DNA of 64,000 nucleotides from Salinicola acroporae (GCF_003206615.1 NZ_PZJW01000006.1:310001-374000), one strand, 5' to 3'. Counted from the first letter of the stretch, positions 28,524 through 37,832 are shown. Numbers and translations: made by a program. The notes: a model not told the origin generated them from the sequence alone.

Positions 28524-29417
28524 TTAGCGTAGCACGCGCGCGGGATCCACAGGCTTGCCGCCATGGCGGAGGTCGAAAAGCAGGTGATAGCGGTTGCTGC
28601 CGCTCTCCTTTCCGATCTCACACAGCGGGCCGCCGGCGGATACCGATTGTCCCTCCGACACCATCAACTTGTCGCAGAACGCATAGACGCTCTGCATATT
28701 GTCGGCGTGGTGAAGGATGACGACCTGGCCCAATTGGCGCATGCCGCTGGCGAATCTGACCTTGCCCGAGGTGGTTGCCTTGGCCGTGGCAGGCGAGGAT
28801 GTCGACAGCATCATTGGCTGCAGCGTGCCGTGGGCATCCCGTCCGAACCGGCGCTCGATGGTGTAGTTCTCCAGGGGCCAGCGCCAGCCGCTTGCCGACG
28901 AGGGGAGCGGGCCGGGGTCGGGTAGCGATCGGGAGGCCGCCGGCGCTGGGGATGATGGCCGGCGGCCCGTCGAGCCGCCGGCCAGGGGTACCTGGATCAA
29001 CTGGCCGACGGCCAGCTGCGAGGGATCGATGCCCGTATTCGCGGCTTGGACACGCTGCGGATTGGCGCCGAAGTATCGCGCGATCGAATAGAGGGAGTCT
29101 CCTCGTCTCACCTGGTAGCGGTAGGGGCCGCCGCCAGGCGCACGCTCCTGTCGCGAGGGCAGCAGCAGACGCTGGCCGACCGCAAGGCGGCGCGAATCCA
29201 CGCCCGGGTTGAAGCGCTGGAGCCGGAGCAGCGGTATGCCAGCCTGGTTCGCGATCTTGCCCAGCGTGTCGCCACGCTGCACCGTCACCCAGCCACCGCC
29301 ATCGGCGATGCGTGCCTGGCCGCCGCCCCCGCTCGCGCAGCCCGCGAGCAAGAGCATCAGTCCCAGGAGTAGGAGGAGAGCGCCGCGTCTTTTTCCTGCC
29401 ACAGTGCATTCAACCAT
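28524..29417 (-). CDS. LysM/M23-like lipoprotein (probable amidase activator, NlpD/YgeR type)
   Basis: A 297-residue lipoprotein with signal peptide and lipobox LAGC (Cys27). Two LysM peptidoglycan-binding modules follow: WVTVQRGDTLGKIANQAG (about 41-85) and YRYQVRRGDSLYSIARYFG (about 97-140). The C-terminal domain resembles M23 peptidases, but the metal-binding HxxxD and HxH positions read DAHGTLQPMM and HLLFD. It is therefore probably non-catalytic, like NlpD and EnvC, which activate murein amidases in cell separation. The ATG overlaps the acyltransferase gene by 61 bases; a GTG at 29402 is the alternative start. Confidence 0.87.
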   Translation of the reverse strand: MVECTVAGKRRGALLLLLGLMLLLAGCASGGGGQARIADGGGWVTVQRGDTLGKIANQAGIPLLRLQRFNPGVDSRRLAVGQRLLLPSRQERAPGGGPYRYQVRRGDSLYSIARYFGANPQRVQAANTGIDPSQLAVGQLIQVPLAGGSTGRRPSSPAPAASRSLPDPGPLPSSASGWRWPLENYTIERRFGRDAHGTLQPMMLSTSSPATAKATTSGKVRFASGMRQLGQVVILHHADNMQSVYAFCDKLMVSEGQSVSAGGPLCEIGKESGSNRYHLLFDLRHGGKPVDPARVLR

Positions 29418-30232
29418 GTGTAGAAACGTTCCTTGTATTGGGCATCGTCGTAGCCCCCGTCCAGCATCCACTGCGGCCTGTCGAGACATCTCGCGACTAT
29501 CGCGACGTCGGCCTCGCGCCCGCACAGGAAGTCCCAGAAGTTGGGTGTGCCCCGACGGTAGTGCAGGGTGACGTCGATGATACCGTCCAGGCGCGGTCCC
29601 AGCAGCCCGATCACCTGTGCGACGCCGCCGGCCTTGGGTCGCAGAAGATGGCGGTAGGGGCTCTTCTGAAGGCGCTGCTTCTCGGGTCTGCAGCGAGTCC
29701 CCTCGACAAAGTTGTAGATCGTCATCGGCATCTCGCGGGCATGATCGCACATGCGCCGGGTCGCCTGGCGGTCCCGCTCGGCGAGCTTGGGATTCCGAGC
29801 CAGCTTCTCGCGGGTGTAGCGACGCATGAACGGGAACTCCAGGGCCCACCAGGCCAGTCCGACGATCGGCACCAGGATGAGCTCTCGCTTGAGAAAGAAT
29901 TTTGGCATCGAGAGGCGACCCGTCAGCACGTAGAGCAGGGCGATGATATCGGTCCAGCTCTGGTGATTGGCCATGACCAGCCACCACCGGCGTGGAGAGA
30001 GCGAGTCGGGGAGGTCGGCGTGGATCGTGGGGCGAATCCAGCGACGAATCCAGACATTGTTGGTTTTTACCCAGGCGAGGGCGATCCAGTGGAGACCGCC
30101 GAGCACCCCAAGGCGCCAGCGCCGGGTGGGGGTGACCAGTTTCAGTATCGTCAGCGCCACCAGAGGCATACCCCAGAAGAGCGTATTGAGGACCAGCAGC
30201 AGGACGCTGACACACCCTTTCAGGGTCGACAT
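29357..30232 (-). CDS. 1-acyl-glycerophosphate acyltransferase-like protein (YihG type)
   Basis: A 291-residue membrane-bound acyltransferase. The catalytic NHxxxxD motif is NHQSWTD at residues 89-95, and the glycerophosphate-binding motif FVEGTR lies near 175. An N-terminal membrane helix (about 8-30) anchors it. E. coli YihG is a lysophosphatidic acid acyltransferase of this group. The ATG at 30232 has GGAG six bases upstream, better than an ATG four codons earlier. It is the first gene of the minus-strand envelope cluster and overlaps the LysM lipoprotein gene. Confidence 0.86.
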   Translation of the reverse strand: MSTLKGCVSVLLLVLNTLFWGMPLVALTILKLVTPTRRWRLGVLGGLHWIALAWVKTNNVWIRRWIRPTIHADLPDSLSPRRWWLVMANHQSWTDIIALLYVLTGRLSMPKFFLKRELILVPIVGLAWWALEFPFMRRYTREKLARNPKLAERDRQATRRMCDHAREMPMTIYNFVEGTRCRPEKQRLQKSPYRHLLRPKAGGVAQVIGLLGPRLDGIIDVTLHYRRGTPNFWDFLCGREADVAIVARCLDRPQWMLDGGYDDAQYKERFYTWLNALWQEKDAALSSYSWD

Positions 30233-30595
30233 GCCATTCTCCATCAATGACTTGGCTCGATGTTACTGGAATGTCGCCAGGCTGCACAGCGCTTCGGCGG
30301 GGATCCCGACGCCACATGACGGTCGAGGCGAACCCCGCGACGGAATCTCGAGAAGGTTGAGATCCATCATTGCCGAAAAACTAACCAATCTAAGACCGGT
30401 GTCGGTAGGGTCGGCAGCCATCGCCATCGGTCACCGGAAATGCACAGTGTTATCCACAGAAGATGTGAATAATTCGTGTCGGCCCCCGGTAATGCTGGCT
30501 GGACGAGTGGTCTCGGCAAGAGCCGCTTCGAGTTGATAGACTGCCGCCGCCGTTGCCTTCTGCTCTCGAAATTCGGCGCTCTTCGACTCGAGTCG
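30233..30595. other. Divergent intergenic region with DnaA boxes
   Basis: A 363-bp region between the divergent acyltransferase and MFS transporter genes. It contains the inverted DnaA-box pair at 30450-30472 in a locally AT-richer patch. No gene is supported; a TTG-free in-frame extension of the MFS gene upstream of 30596 lacks family similarity. Confidence 0.5.
30450..30472. promoter_or_regulatory. Two perfect DnaA boxes in inverted orientation
   Basis: TTATCCACA (30450-30458, plus) and TTATTCACA (minus strand, 30472-30464) both match the TTATNCACA consensus exactly. They face each other with five bases between. No other perfect box was noticed in the window. dnaA, dnaN and gidA are absent, so this is probably not oriC. 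Confidence 0.6.
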
Positions 30596-31963
30596 ATGCC
30601 CATGCGTCGGGTTTCACCTATTGCCGTCGAACCATGGAGAACCTCGTTGCGTTCACTACCCGCGACCCTGCCGATCCTATTCCTGTGTGAAATCAGCTTC
30701 CTGCTGGGGCACGGACTGATCATGACGCTGCTCGGTGTGCGCATGTCGCTGGAGGCGTTTCCTTCCCAGATGGCGGGTCTGCTCATGTCCTGCTTCTCGC
30801 TGGGCTTCGTCGCGGGCAGCTACTGGCTGGAAAAGCGCATACGCAGCGTCGGCCACATCCGCGTGTTCGCTGCCTGCGCTGCGCTACTGGCAGCGACGGC
30901 GATGCTCCATGGACTCTGGGTCAATCCCTGGGCATGGCTGGTCTGGCGGCTGTTTGGCGGCGCGGCGACCGCGGGGCTGCTGATGGTAATGGAATCCTGG
31001 GTTTCGGGAGAGTCCACCAACGAGAACCGGGGGCGGGTACTGGGCTGGTATCTGGTGATCTCGACGCTCTCCCTGGCGGGCGGCCAGTGGATGCTCAACA
31101 TGGCGGATCCGGCCACTTTCGTGCTGTTTTCGGTGGCCGGTGTCCTGTTCGCGCTATCGCTGGTGCCGCTCTCGATCCATCGTATCCAGGGGCCGTTGCG
31201 CAGCAGTCACGACGTGTCCGCCAAGATTTCGCTGCGTACCTTGCTGGCTCGGGCGCCGGTCGGGCTGGTGGGGGCTTTCGTGGCGGGGCTCATGGTCCAG
31301 GCCTTCTTCGCGATGACCCCCTACTATGGCCAGGAGATCGGCCTCACGACCGCCCAGACCGCGAAATTCATGTCGATCACCACGCTGGTGGCGCTCATCG
31401 CGCAGTGGACGCTGGGAAGGGTCTCTGATCGCTTCGACCGCCGCAAGGTCATCTTGTGCATGGCGCTGGTGATGACGATATCCGGCGTGCTGATCGTGTT
31501 TGCCGCAAGATCGAGTTACTGGTTGCTGGTCTTCGTCGCGAGCTTCCACACCGCGATGCTGCACACCCTTTACTCGTTGAGCCTGGCCCACACCCATGAC
31601 TGGCTCGAGCCCGAAGAGACCATCCAGGCCAATGCGAAAGTCCTGATGTGTTATGGCGTGGGCTCCATCGTCGGGCCGTTCAGTGCGTCGCTACTGATGC
31701 ATAGCGTGGGGCCGGATGGCCTCTGGCTGTTCCTCGGCGCGGCCGCGCTGGGTCTGGCGTTGTTCATCGCCTACCGATTGTGGCGACGCGAGCCGGTCAA
31801 GGCGCCGGAAGAGCAGGAGCCGTACACGCCGCTGGTACCGATGGTGGAATCGACGCATTACATCAACGAGCTGGACCCGCGGTATGGCCCCCACCAGTAC
31901 GAGTTGAATCTGGAAGGGGAGCTGGAAGACGCACAGGAAGAGTCCGAACTGCAGCCGGCATGA
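30596..31963 (+). CDS. MFS transporter, UMF2 (YcaD-like) group
   Basis: A 455-residue protein with twelve predicted membrane helices and an acidic hydrophilic C-terminal tail of about 55 residues. The segment LGHGLIMTLLGVRMSLE in helix 1 and GRVSDRFDRRKV between helices 8 and 9 are typical of this uncharacterised MFS group. Substrate unknown. The start is set at ATG 30596 or 30602, both with weak ribosome sites; the upstream open frame has no family similarity. A hairpin at 32013-32032 follows. Confidence 0.85.
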   Translation: MPMRRVSPIAVEPWRTSLRSLPATLPILFLCEISFLLGHGLIMTLLGVRMSLEAFPSQMAGLLMSCFSLGFVAGSYWLEKRIRSVGHIRVFAACAALLAATAMLHGLWVNPWAWLVWRLFGGAATAGLLMVMESWVSGESTNENRGRVLGWYLVISTLSLAGGQWMLNMADPATFVLFSVAGVLFALSLVPLSIHRIQGPLRSSHDVSAKISLRTLLARAPVGLVGAFVAGLMVQAFFAMTPYYGQEIGLTTAQTAKFMSITTLVALIAQWTLGRVSDRFDRRKVILCMALVMTISGVLIVFAARSSYWLLVFVASFHTAMLHTLYSLSLAHTHDWLEPEETIQANAKVLMCYGVGSIVGPFSASLLMHSVGPDGLWLFLGAAALGLALFIAYRLWRREPVKAPEEQEPYTPLVPMVESTHYINELDPRYGPHQYELNLEGELEDAQEESELQPA

Positions 31964-32012
31964 GCTTGCAGGGTCGCCGCAGGCGCGTGCCTTTCGCGAG
32001 CCGAATCGGCAA

Positions 32013-32032
32013 AAGCCGGCGAATGCCGGCTT
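32013..32032. terminator. Bidirectional terminator between MFS gene and grxA
   Basis: AAGCCGGC/GCCGGCTT with a four-base GAAT loop. The minus-strand side runs into TTTTGCC, so it should end the grxA transcript; on plus it is followed by CTGAAG. Confidence 0.75.
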
Positions 32033-32069
32033 CTGAAGTGTCTGTCGTGGCGTCGGGCGCCGTTTCCCG

Positions 32070-32339
32070 TCAGGCGTTTTCGGGCATCAGCGCCTTGTCC
32101 CGCACGTACTGGTCGAACTCGGTGAAGCCGCCGATGTGGGTCTGGTCGACGAAGATCTGCGGCACGGTCTCTACCGGCTTGCCGATGGTCTTTTCCATGT
32201 CGGCTTTGGTGATGCCTTCCGCATGGATATCGATGTAGCGGAAATCGAAATCGTCTCGCGCTTCCTTCAGTTTTTCCGACAGCTCCTTGGCGCGAACACA
32301 GAAAGGGCAGCCGGGACGGCCGAAAATAACAGTCAGCAT
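32070..32339 (-). CDS. grxA: Glutaredoxin 1
   Basis: An 89-residue thioredoxin-fold oxidoreductase using glutathione to reduce protein disulfides, including ribonucleotide reductase. The active site CPFC is at residues 11-14 (CPYC in E. coli). FGRPGCPFCVRAKELSEKL, KADMEKTIGKPVETVPQIFV and GGFTEF match GrxA closely, including the TVP cis-proline loop for glutathione. The AGGAGACAT upstream gives a good ribosome site. It is followed by the terminator at 32013-32032. OxyR often controls grxA; no clear site was seen. Confidence 0.95.
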   Translation of the reverse strand: MLTVIFGRPGCPFCVRAKELSEKLKEARDDFDFRYIDIHAEGITKADMEKTIGKPVETVPQIFVDQTHIGGFTEFDQYVRDKALMPENA

Positions 32340-32466
32340 CGTATGTCTCCTGTTGCTGGGAAAGGCAATTGGATGGGTGTAAGGCCTGGAAAAAGATGGG
32401 GGTTATTCTTTCGTATTAAACCCGCTCGGCCCAATAGAGTCTCTCTACGTTCATCATTGCAAGCCG

Positions 32467-33288
32467 CTATGGTTCGAGACGTCGTCCGGCGTCGGCATCC
32501 CGCAGCAGATCCCCCAGCGCCCGATGGATGCCCGGCGCCGTGACCAGCAGGTTTTCGCCGTAGAGTTCCACCGGTAGATTCCGGGGGCATTCGTAGAGGT
32601 GGCTCGTCTTCGCGCCGGCTTCGCGGGCGATCAGCAGTCCGGCGGCGAAATCCCAGGGCGAGACGCTTTCATAGTAGGCATCGAGCTGGCCGCAGCCGAC
32701 ATGACAGAGGTCCAGCGCGGCGGAGCCGTTGCGGCGCACGTCGCGGCAGGCTTGCAGGACATGGTTCAAGCGCTTGACCAGTGGACCACGTTTGTCGCGA
32801 GCGTAGGGAAAGCCTGTCCCGATCAGGCTTCTCTCGAGGGTTTCCGACTGGCTGCACGCCATCGGTTCGCCATTGAGGTGGGCGCCCTGATCACGCACGG
32901 CGGTGAAGGTCTCACCGAGAAACGGGGCGTGAACCACGCCGAGTTGGACCTCGCCGTTGAACGCCAGGGCGATCGACACGGCGACATGGGCGTGGCCATA
33001 GGCGAAATTGACGGTACCGTCGATGGGATCCACGACCCACAGCGGGCCGTCCTGTTCGAGTTGGCTGCGGTCCGGGGTCAGCTCCTCGGTCAATCGTGCC
33101 TCTCCCGGAAACAGAGCCTCCAGCTCGCCGGCGATCATGCGATCGACAGCGACGTCGATTTCGGTCACCAACTCGTCACCACCCTTGTACTGGTGGGAGA
33201 AGTTTTGCTTCCGGCGAGCCTGGACGATCATGTCGCCGGCCTGTCGGGCGATACGGATCACCGAGTCGAGGCGTTGGGGGTGGTCCAC
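32467..33288 (-). CDS. suhB: Inositol-1-monophosphatase family protein (SuhB-like)
   Basis: A 273-residue Mg2+-dependent phosphatase. Motif 1 DPIDGTVNFAYG is near residue 84 and motif 2 SPWDFAAGLLIAREAG near 216, both intact. E. coli SuhB (267 residues) is both an inositol phosphatase and an rRNA antitermination factor; the latter cannot be judged here. The GTG at 33288 has AGGAG six bases upstream and gives MDHPQRLDSVIRIA; an ATG at 33540 would run through the regulator gene's tail. The paralogue cysQ is at 5064. Confidence 0.88.
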   Translation of the reverse strand: MDHPQRLDSVIRIARQAGDMIVQARRKQNFSHQYKGGDELVTEIDVAVDRMIAGELEALFPGEARLTEELTPDRSQLEQDGPLWVVDPIDGTVNFAYGHAHVAVSIALAFNGEVQLGVVHAPFLGETFTAVRDQGAHLNGEPMACSQSETLERSLIGTGFPYARDKRGPLVKRLNHVLQACRDVRRNGSAALDLCHVGCGQLDAYYESVSPWDFAAGLLIAREAGAKTSHLYECPRNLPVELYGENLLVTAPGIHRALGDLLRDADAGRRLEP

Positions 33289-33442
33289 ATTGAACTCCTG
33301 TCGGGGAAATGGCGTGATCCCGGCGATCGATGGAGTCGCCGGGACGAACGGAAAACCTGTCTGCATGGCGGCGGCGACCGGACCCATACGGTGAGCCCGG
33401 TCGGCGCAGCGCGATGCCGGGGTGACGGCGGGCCGCGACGTG

Positions 33443-33979
33443 TTAGTGGCGTACCGGGCGCTTCTGGAGTTTACGCTGCAGGGTCCGTCGATGCATGCCC
33501 AGGGCCCGGGCTGTTGCGGAGATATTGCCATCGTGTTCATGCAGCACTTTCTGGATGTGCTCCCAGGTGACCCGGTTCACCGAGGGGGGATTATCGGCGA
33601 TTTCCACGTCGACGTCGCCGCTCTCGCGCTCGAGCGACTGCAGAATCTCATCAGCGTCGGCTGGCTTGCACAGGTAATTGACGGCACCGAGTTTCATCGC
33701 TTCCACGGCGGTGGCGATGCTCGAGTAGCCCGTCAGCACCACGACGCGACACGCGGGCGCCACTTCCAGCAGTGCCGGGAGCAGCTTCAGGCCGGAGTCC
33801 GACTCCAGCTTCAGATCGAGCGTCGCCAGCGCGGGTGGAGCCTCCTTCGCTGCCGCCAGGGCCTGGTCATGAGTATGGGCGACGACCACATCGTAGCCCC
33901 GGCGCCGCATGGCGCGCTCCATGACGAAACAGAGTTGTTCGTCGTCGTCGACGATCAGTAGACGTTCCGGATCGCTCAT
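33443..33979 (-). CDS. RegA/PrrA/ActR-type response regulator
   Basis: A 178-residue two-domain regulator. Acidic pocket DDD at 11-13, phosphoacceptor Asp55 (LATLDLKL), conserved Thr84 region (VLTGYSS) and Lys105 (NYLCKPAD) are all present. A four-residue proline-containing linker region leads to a Fis-type helix-turn-helix (ISATARALGMHRRTLQRKLQKRP), the hallmark of RegA. In alphaproteobacteria RegA controls respiration, nitrogen and carbon pathways by redox state; gammaproteobacterial RoxR is related. It lies 42 bases after its cognate kinase gene. Confidence 0.92.
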   Translation of the reverse strand: MSDPERLLIVDDDEQLCFVMERAMRRRGYDVVVAHTHDQALAAAKEAPPALATLDLKLESDSGLKLLPALLEVAPACRVVVLTGYSSIATAVEAMKLGAVNYLCKPADADEILQSLERESGDVDVEIADNPPSVNRVTWEHIQKVLHEHDGNISATARALGMHRRTLQRKLQKRPVRH

Positions 33980-34021
33980 CGGTGGTTCTCCTTGGCGAAT
34001 GATTGACGATCGACAGCAGCG

Positions 34022-35293
34022 CTACACGCTCTCGCCGACCTTGATGCGGGGGAGCTTGACCTCCGTCAGGGTGCCGCCTTCCTCGTGGTTGTAGAGGCTC
34101 ACGCCGCCGCCGAACCGGTTGACGGTGGCGTGGGTCAGGAACAGCCCGATTCCCATGCCCTTGCTCTTGGTCGAGATGAAAGTGTCGCCCAGCTGGTCGG
34201 CGATCGACATCGGCACGCCCGGGCCACAGTCGCGGATGTCGATGACTACCTCGTCGGTGTTCCAGTCGAGGCTGGTGACGACGGCGTCGGGGCTGGCATC
34301 GGCGGCGTTATTGAGCAGGTTGATCATCGCCTGCTCCAGCGTGGCGTCAACGGCGATGGTCGGTTGACCGCGCTTGCCGAGTACTTCCAGGCGGTGATTG
34401 ACGTCGGGGCGCAGCACCAGCCAGCGCTGGATCAGGTTCTGGAGCCAGGGGGTGGCGCGAAGCGTCTCGGGCTTCTCCAGGCGCCGTCGGTCCGCATTGG
34501 CGACGAGGGTCTGCAGGCGCTGCTTGCAGGTATCGACCTGATGGCGCAGCAGGTCGATATCCTCCACCAGCGATGGCTGGTCGCTGGCTTCGTGGCGCAT
34601 CTCCTTGAGTAGAACCGCCATCGTCGATAGTGGCGTGCCGAGCTCATGCGCCGTGCCGGCAGCCTGGGTCGCCACGGCCAGAATCTGCTCGTTGCGCAGC
34701 GCCGCCTCGCGAGTGCGCGACAGGGTCAGGTCGCGTCGACGCAGGGTATGCGCCATCTTGAAGATGAAGAAGGTCAACAGGCTGCCGGACAGGATGAAGT
34801 TCAGCCACATGCCCAGGGTATGCAACTGGACGCCAAAGACGACCGTGCTGTTGGTCAACTGCGGGACCGGCTCATAGACCAGCATCATGGTGGTGTAACT
34901 GGCGGTGGCCGCTATCGCGATGACCCAGGCGTAGGACCACGGCAGGGTGGCGGCGGCGATCCCCAGCGGTACCAGCAGGTAGGTGATGAAGGGATTGCTC
35001 GAGCCCCCGGTGTAGTAGAACAGCAGACTCAGGCCAGCGATGTCGACCAACCAGTGCAGCAGGTATTCGGTATCGGTGACCGCGCGGGGCCGGCCCAGCC
35101 GCCACCAGGTCGCCACGTTGAACAGGCCCATGGCCACGATGACGCTGATGACCGGAAGAACATGCAACTGGAACCCCAGCACCTCGATGCCGAAGATGAT
35201 CGCGGCGAGGAAACCGGTCCAGGTGATACCGCGGACGATCGTCAGGCGAACCAGGTTGCGGTTCGGCGTCGAGAGCGGAAGCGGTTGCAGCAT
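34022..35293 (-). CDS. RegB/PrrB/RoxS-type redox sensor histidine kinase
   Basis: A 423-residue membrane kinase with about six membrane helices (residues 15-180). The ubiquinone-sensing motif GGxxNPF is present as GGSSNPF (97-103). The H-box AHELGTPLSTM places the phospho-His at 216, and Cys256 lies exactly 40 residues later, the spacing of the redox-active Cys in Rhodobacter RegB. ATP-binding N and G boxes follow (NNAADASPDAV, DCGPGVP, GMGIGLFLTHATV). The ATG at 35293 has GGAG five bases upstream; an ATG at 35383 would add 30 residues and lacks a ribosome site. It diverges from prfC. Confidence 0.9.
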   Translation of the reverse strand: MLQPLPLSTPNRNLVRLTIVRGITWTGFLAAIIFGIEVLGFQLHVLPVISVIVAMGLFNVATWWRLGRPRAVTDTEYLLHWLVDIAGLSLLFYYTGGSSNPFITYLLVPLGIAAATLPWSYAWVIAIAATASYTTMMLVYEPVPQLTNSTVVFGVQLHTLGMWLNFILSGSLLTFFIFKMAHTLRRRDLTLSRTREAALRNEQILAVATQAAGTAHELGTPLSTMAVLLKEMRHEASDQPSLVEDIDLLRHQVDTCKQRLQTLVANADRRRLEKPETLRATPWLQNLIQRWLVLRPDVNHRLEVLGKRGQPTIAVDATLEQAMINLLNNAADASPDAVVTSLDWNTDEVVIDIRDCGPGVPMSIADQLGDTFISTKSKGMGIGLFLTHATVNRFGGGVSLYNHEEGGTLTEVKLPRIKVGESV

Positions 35294-35595
35294 GGTCTCT
35301 CCGGGATCGAGTCGGGTGACGGCGTCGAGGTTGCCAGCAGCGACGATGGGCCGGCTCGGCAGCGCCGCCAGCGTCGTCGACATATTAACGCAATGCCGGG
35401 AAGCGGCGTGAGCCCGGACACGGCTGGCGGGATGGCAAGGGCAGTGTCCATTTGTCGCAGGGCCGGCGGGCGGCGTCTGGCAGGCCAGGCGGCTACAACT
35501 CTGCGGGATCAGCGCGTACAATCGCCGCCATCTTCGATTCCCCGCGACCTCCCGGCCATGCCGTACGAGCGTCGCCCCAGTCAGTGAAGCCTTTC

Positions 35596-37185
35596 ATGTC
35601 CGATGCTCAGCTCGCCCAGGAAGCGGCCCTACGCCGCACCTTCGCCATCATCAGTCACCCCGACGCGGGGAAGACGACGATTACCGAGAAAATGTTGCTG
35701 TTCGGCAACGCCATTCAACTGGCCGGCTCGGTCAAAAGCAAGCGGGCGGAGCGCCACGCCACCTCCGACTGGATGAAGATGGAGCAGGAGCGCGGCATTT
35801 CCGTCACCACCTCGGTGATGCAGTTCCCCTATAACGGGCGCATCGTCAATCTGCTCGACACCCCCGGGCACGAGGATTTTTCCGAGGACACCTATCGCAC
35901 CCTGACCGCGGTGGATTCGGCGCTGATGGTCATCGATGCGGCCAAGGGTGTCGAGGACCGTACCATCAAGCTGATGGAGGTCTGTCGGCTGCGTACCACG
36001 CCAATCCTGACCTTCATCAACAAGATGGATCGCGAGACCCGGGATCCCATCGAGGTGATGGACGAGATCGAGACGGTCCTCAACATCGCCTGTGCGCCAA
36101 TGACCTGGCCGATCGGCATGGGCCGGCAGTTCAAGGGGGTCTATCACCTCTACGACGACATTATCCATCTCTATACCCAGGGCCAGGGTAACCGGATCCC
36201 GGAAGACAAGCGCATCGAAGGGCTGGACAGTGCCGAGGTCGACCGGGTACTGGGCGAGAGCGCGGCGGAAGAGCTGCGGATGGAGGTCGAACTGGTGCGA
36301 GGCGCGTCCCATCCGTTCGATCTGGAAGCCTACCGTCGCGGCGAGCTGTCGCCGGTCTACTTTGGCACGGCGATGGGTAATTTCGGTGTCCGGGAAATGC
36401 TCAACGGATTCGTCGAGTTCGCACCGACGCCCCAGGTGCGGGAGACCGATACGCGGGAAGTGGTCGCCGAAGATGGCCGCTTCTCCGGCTTCGTGTTCAA
36501 GATTCAGGCCAACATGGATCCCAAGCACCGGGACCGGGTGGCGTTTCTGCGAATCTGTTCCGGCAAGTACGAACGCAACATGAAGATGCGTCACGTCCGG
36601 ATCGGCAAGGAGGTCAAGATCGCCGATGCGCTGACCTTCATGGCCTCCGACCGTGCCCATGTCGAGGAGGCGTGGCCCGGCGACATCATCGGTCTGCACA
36701 ATCACGGCACGATCCAGATCGGCGACACTTTCACCGCCGGCGAGGACATGCGCTTCCTCGGCATTCCGCACTTCGCGCCGGAGCTGTTCCGCCGGGTGCG
36801 GTTGCGCGATCCCCTGAAGATGAAGGCGCTGCAGAAGGGGCTTCAGCAGCTCTCGGAGGAGGGCGCGACCCAGGTCTTCCTGCCGCTGGACAACAACGAC
36901 CTGATCGTCGGTGCGGTCGGTACGCTGCAGTTCGATGTCGTCGCGCATCGGCTCAAGGAGGAGTACAAGGTCGACTGCCTCTACGAACCCGTCAACGTCA
37001 ACACGGCTCGCTGGGTCTACTGTCCGGACGCAAAGAAACTCGACGAGTTCAAGCGCAAGGGTAGCGCCAATCTGGCGCTGGATGGCGGAGACTACCTGAC
37101 TTACCTGGCACCGACCCGGGTCAATCTCCAGATGACCCAGGAGCGCTGGCCGGAGATCGAGTTCCGGGCCACCCGCGAGCACTGA
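35596..37185 (+). CDS. prfC: Peptide chain release factor 3
   Basis: A 529-residue translational GTPase, the same length as E. coli RF3, that recycles RF1/RF2 after peptide release. G1 is [15 protein letters not shown] (residues 20-34), G2 lies around [13 protein letters not shown]3 [15 protein letters not shown]4 NKMDRE. Domains II and III follow. The start at 35596 ([16 protein letters not shown]) is the family start; upstream in-frame codons overlap the divergent kinase gene region. The gene stands alone, 146 bases ahead of mscL. Confidence 0.96.
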   Translation: MSDAQLAQEAALRRTFAIISHPDAGKTTITEKMLLFGNAIQLAGSVKSKRAERHATSDWMKMEQERGISVTTSVMQFPYNGRIVNLLDTPGHEDFSEDTYRTLTAVDSALMVIDAAKGVEDRTIKLMEVCRLRTTPILTFINKMDRETRDPIEVMDEIETVLNIACAPMTWPIGMGRQFKGVYHLYDDIIHLYTQGQGNRIPEDKRIEGLDSAEVDRVLGESAAEELRMEVELVRGASHPFDLEAYRRGELSPVYFGTAMGNFGVREMLNGFVEFAPTPQVRETDTREVVAEDGRFSGFVFKIQANMDPKHRDRVAFLRICSGKYERNMKMRHVRIGKEVKIADALTFMASDRAHVEEAWPGDIIGLHNHGTIQIGDTFTAGEDMRFLGIPHFAPELFRRVRLRDPLKMKALQKGLQQLSEEGATQVFLPLDNNDLIVGAVGTLQFDVVAHRLKEEYKVDCLYEPVNVNTARWVYCPDAKKLDEFKRKGSANLALDGGDYLTYLAPTRVNLQMTQERWPEIEFRATREH

Positions 37186-37331
37186 GATACGGCCGTTTTG
37201 GCACTGCCCGGGCGAGGCGATTTCATCTTGCCGCTCCCGGGCGGTTGGGCCATGCTGACTAGCGTCGCGGCCCTGTGGACAGCGGCCCCCCTCACAAGCG
37301 TCGTGCGATCGACCAGAAAAGGAGAATGTCG

Positions 37332-37829
37332 ATGGCTTCCAAATTCCTGAAGGAGTTCCGAGAGTTTGCCGTCAAGGGCAATGTCGTCGATATGGCGGTG
37401 GGTATCATCATTGGCGGTGCGTTCACGCTGATCGTGCAGAGCCTGGTCAAGAACGTGATGAACCCGATCCTGGGGCTGCTGATCGGCGGCGTCGACTTTG
37501 CCAACTTCTTCATCGTGCTCAAGGAAGGCGGGACGGCGGGGCCCTATGCCTCGCTCGCCGCAGCCCAGGAAGCCGGCGCCGTCACCCTTGACTACGGTCT
37601 GTTTCTCAACGCTGTGATCAGCTTCATCATCGTGGCCTTCGTGGTGTTTCTGCTGGTGCGCAGCATCAACCGGATGAAGCGCGAGGAGGCCGTTGCTCCC
37701 AAGGCGCCGACGGACAAGGCCTGCCCCCACTGCTTCATGACGATTCCGGTCAAGGCGACCAAATGTGGCCACTGTACCGCCGACCTGCCGGTGTCGGACG
37801 TCGAGCCGCAAGGAACGGCCGCGACCTGA
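37332..37829 (+). CDS. mscL: Large-conductance mechanosensitive channel with C-terminal zinc ribbon
   Basis: A 165-residue MscL. TM1 (about 15-40, [19 protein letters not shown]) and TM2 (about 90-112) are normal and form the stretch-gated pore that releases solutes during osmotic downshock. Unlike E. coli MscL (136 residues), the cytoplasmic tail adds two CxxC pairs, CPHC at 131-134 and CGHC at 145-148, in the form of a zinc ribbon. The second ATG (37332) is chosen because GGAG at 37321-37324 is seven bases upstream; the first ATG at 37326 would be only one base away. Confidence 0.93.
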   Translation: MASKFLKEFREFAVKGNVVDMAVGIIIGGAFTLIVQSLVKNVMNPILGLLIGGVDFANFFIVLKEGGTAGPYASLAAAQEAGAVTLDYGLFLNAVISFIIVAFVVFLLVRSINRMKREEAVAPKAPTDKACPHCFMTIPVKATKCGHCTADLPVSDVEPQGTAAT

Positions 37830-37832
37830 GTC

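Noticed and set aside
30450-30472. Chromosomal origin (oriC)
   Set aside because: Only two DnaA boxes, no long AT-rich unwinding element, and no dnaA, dnaN or gidA nearby.
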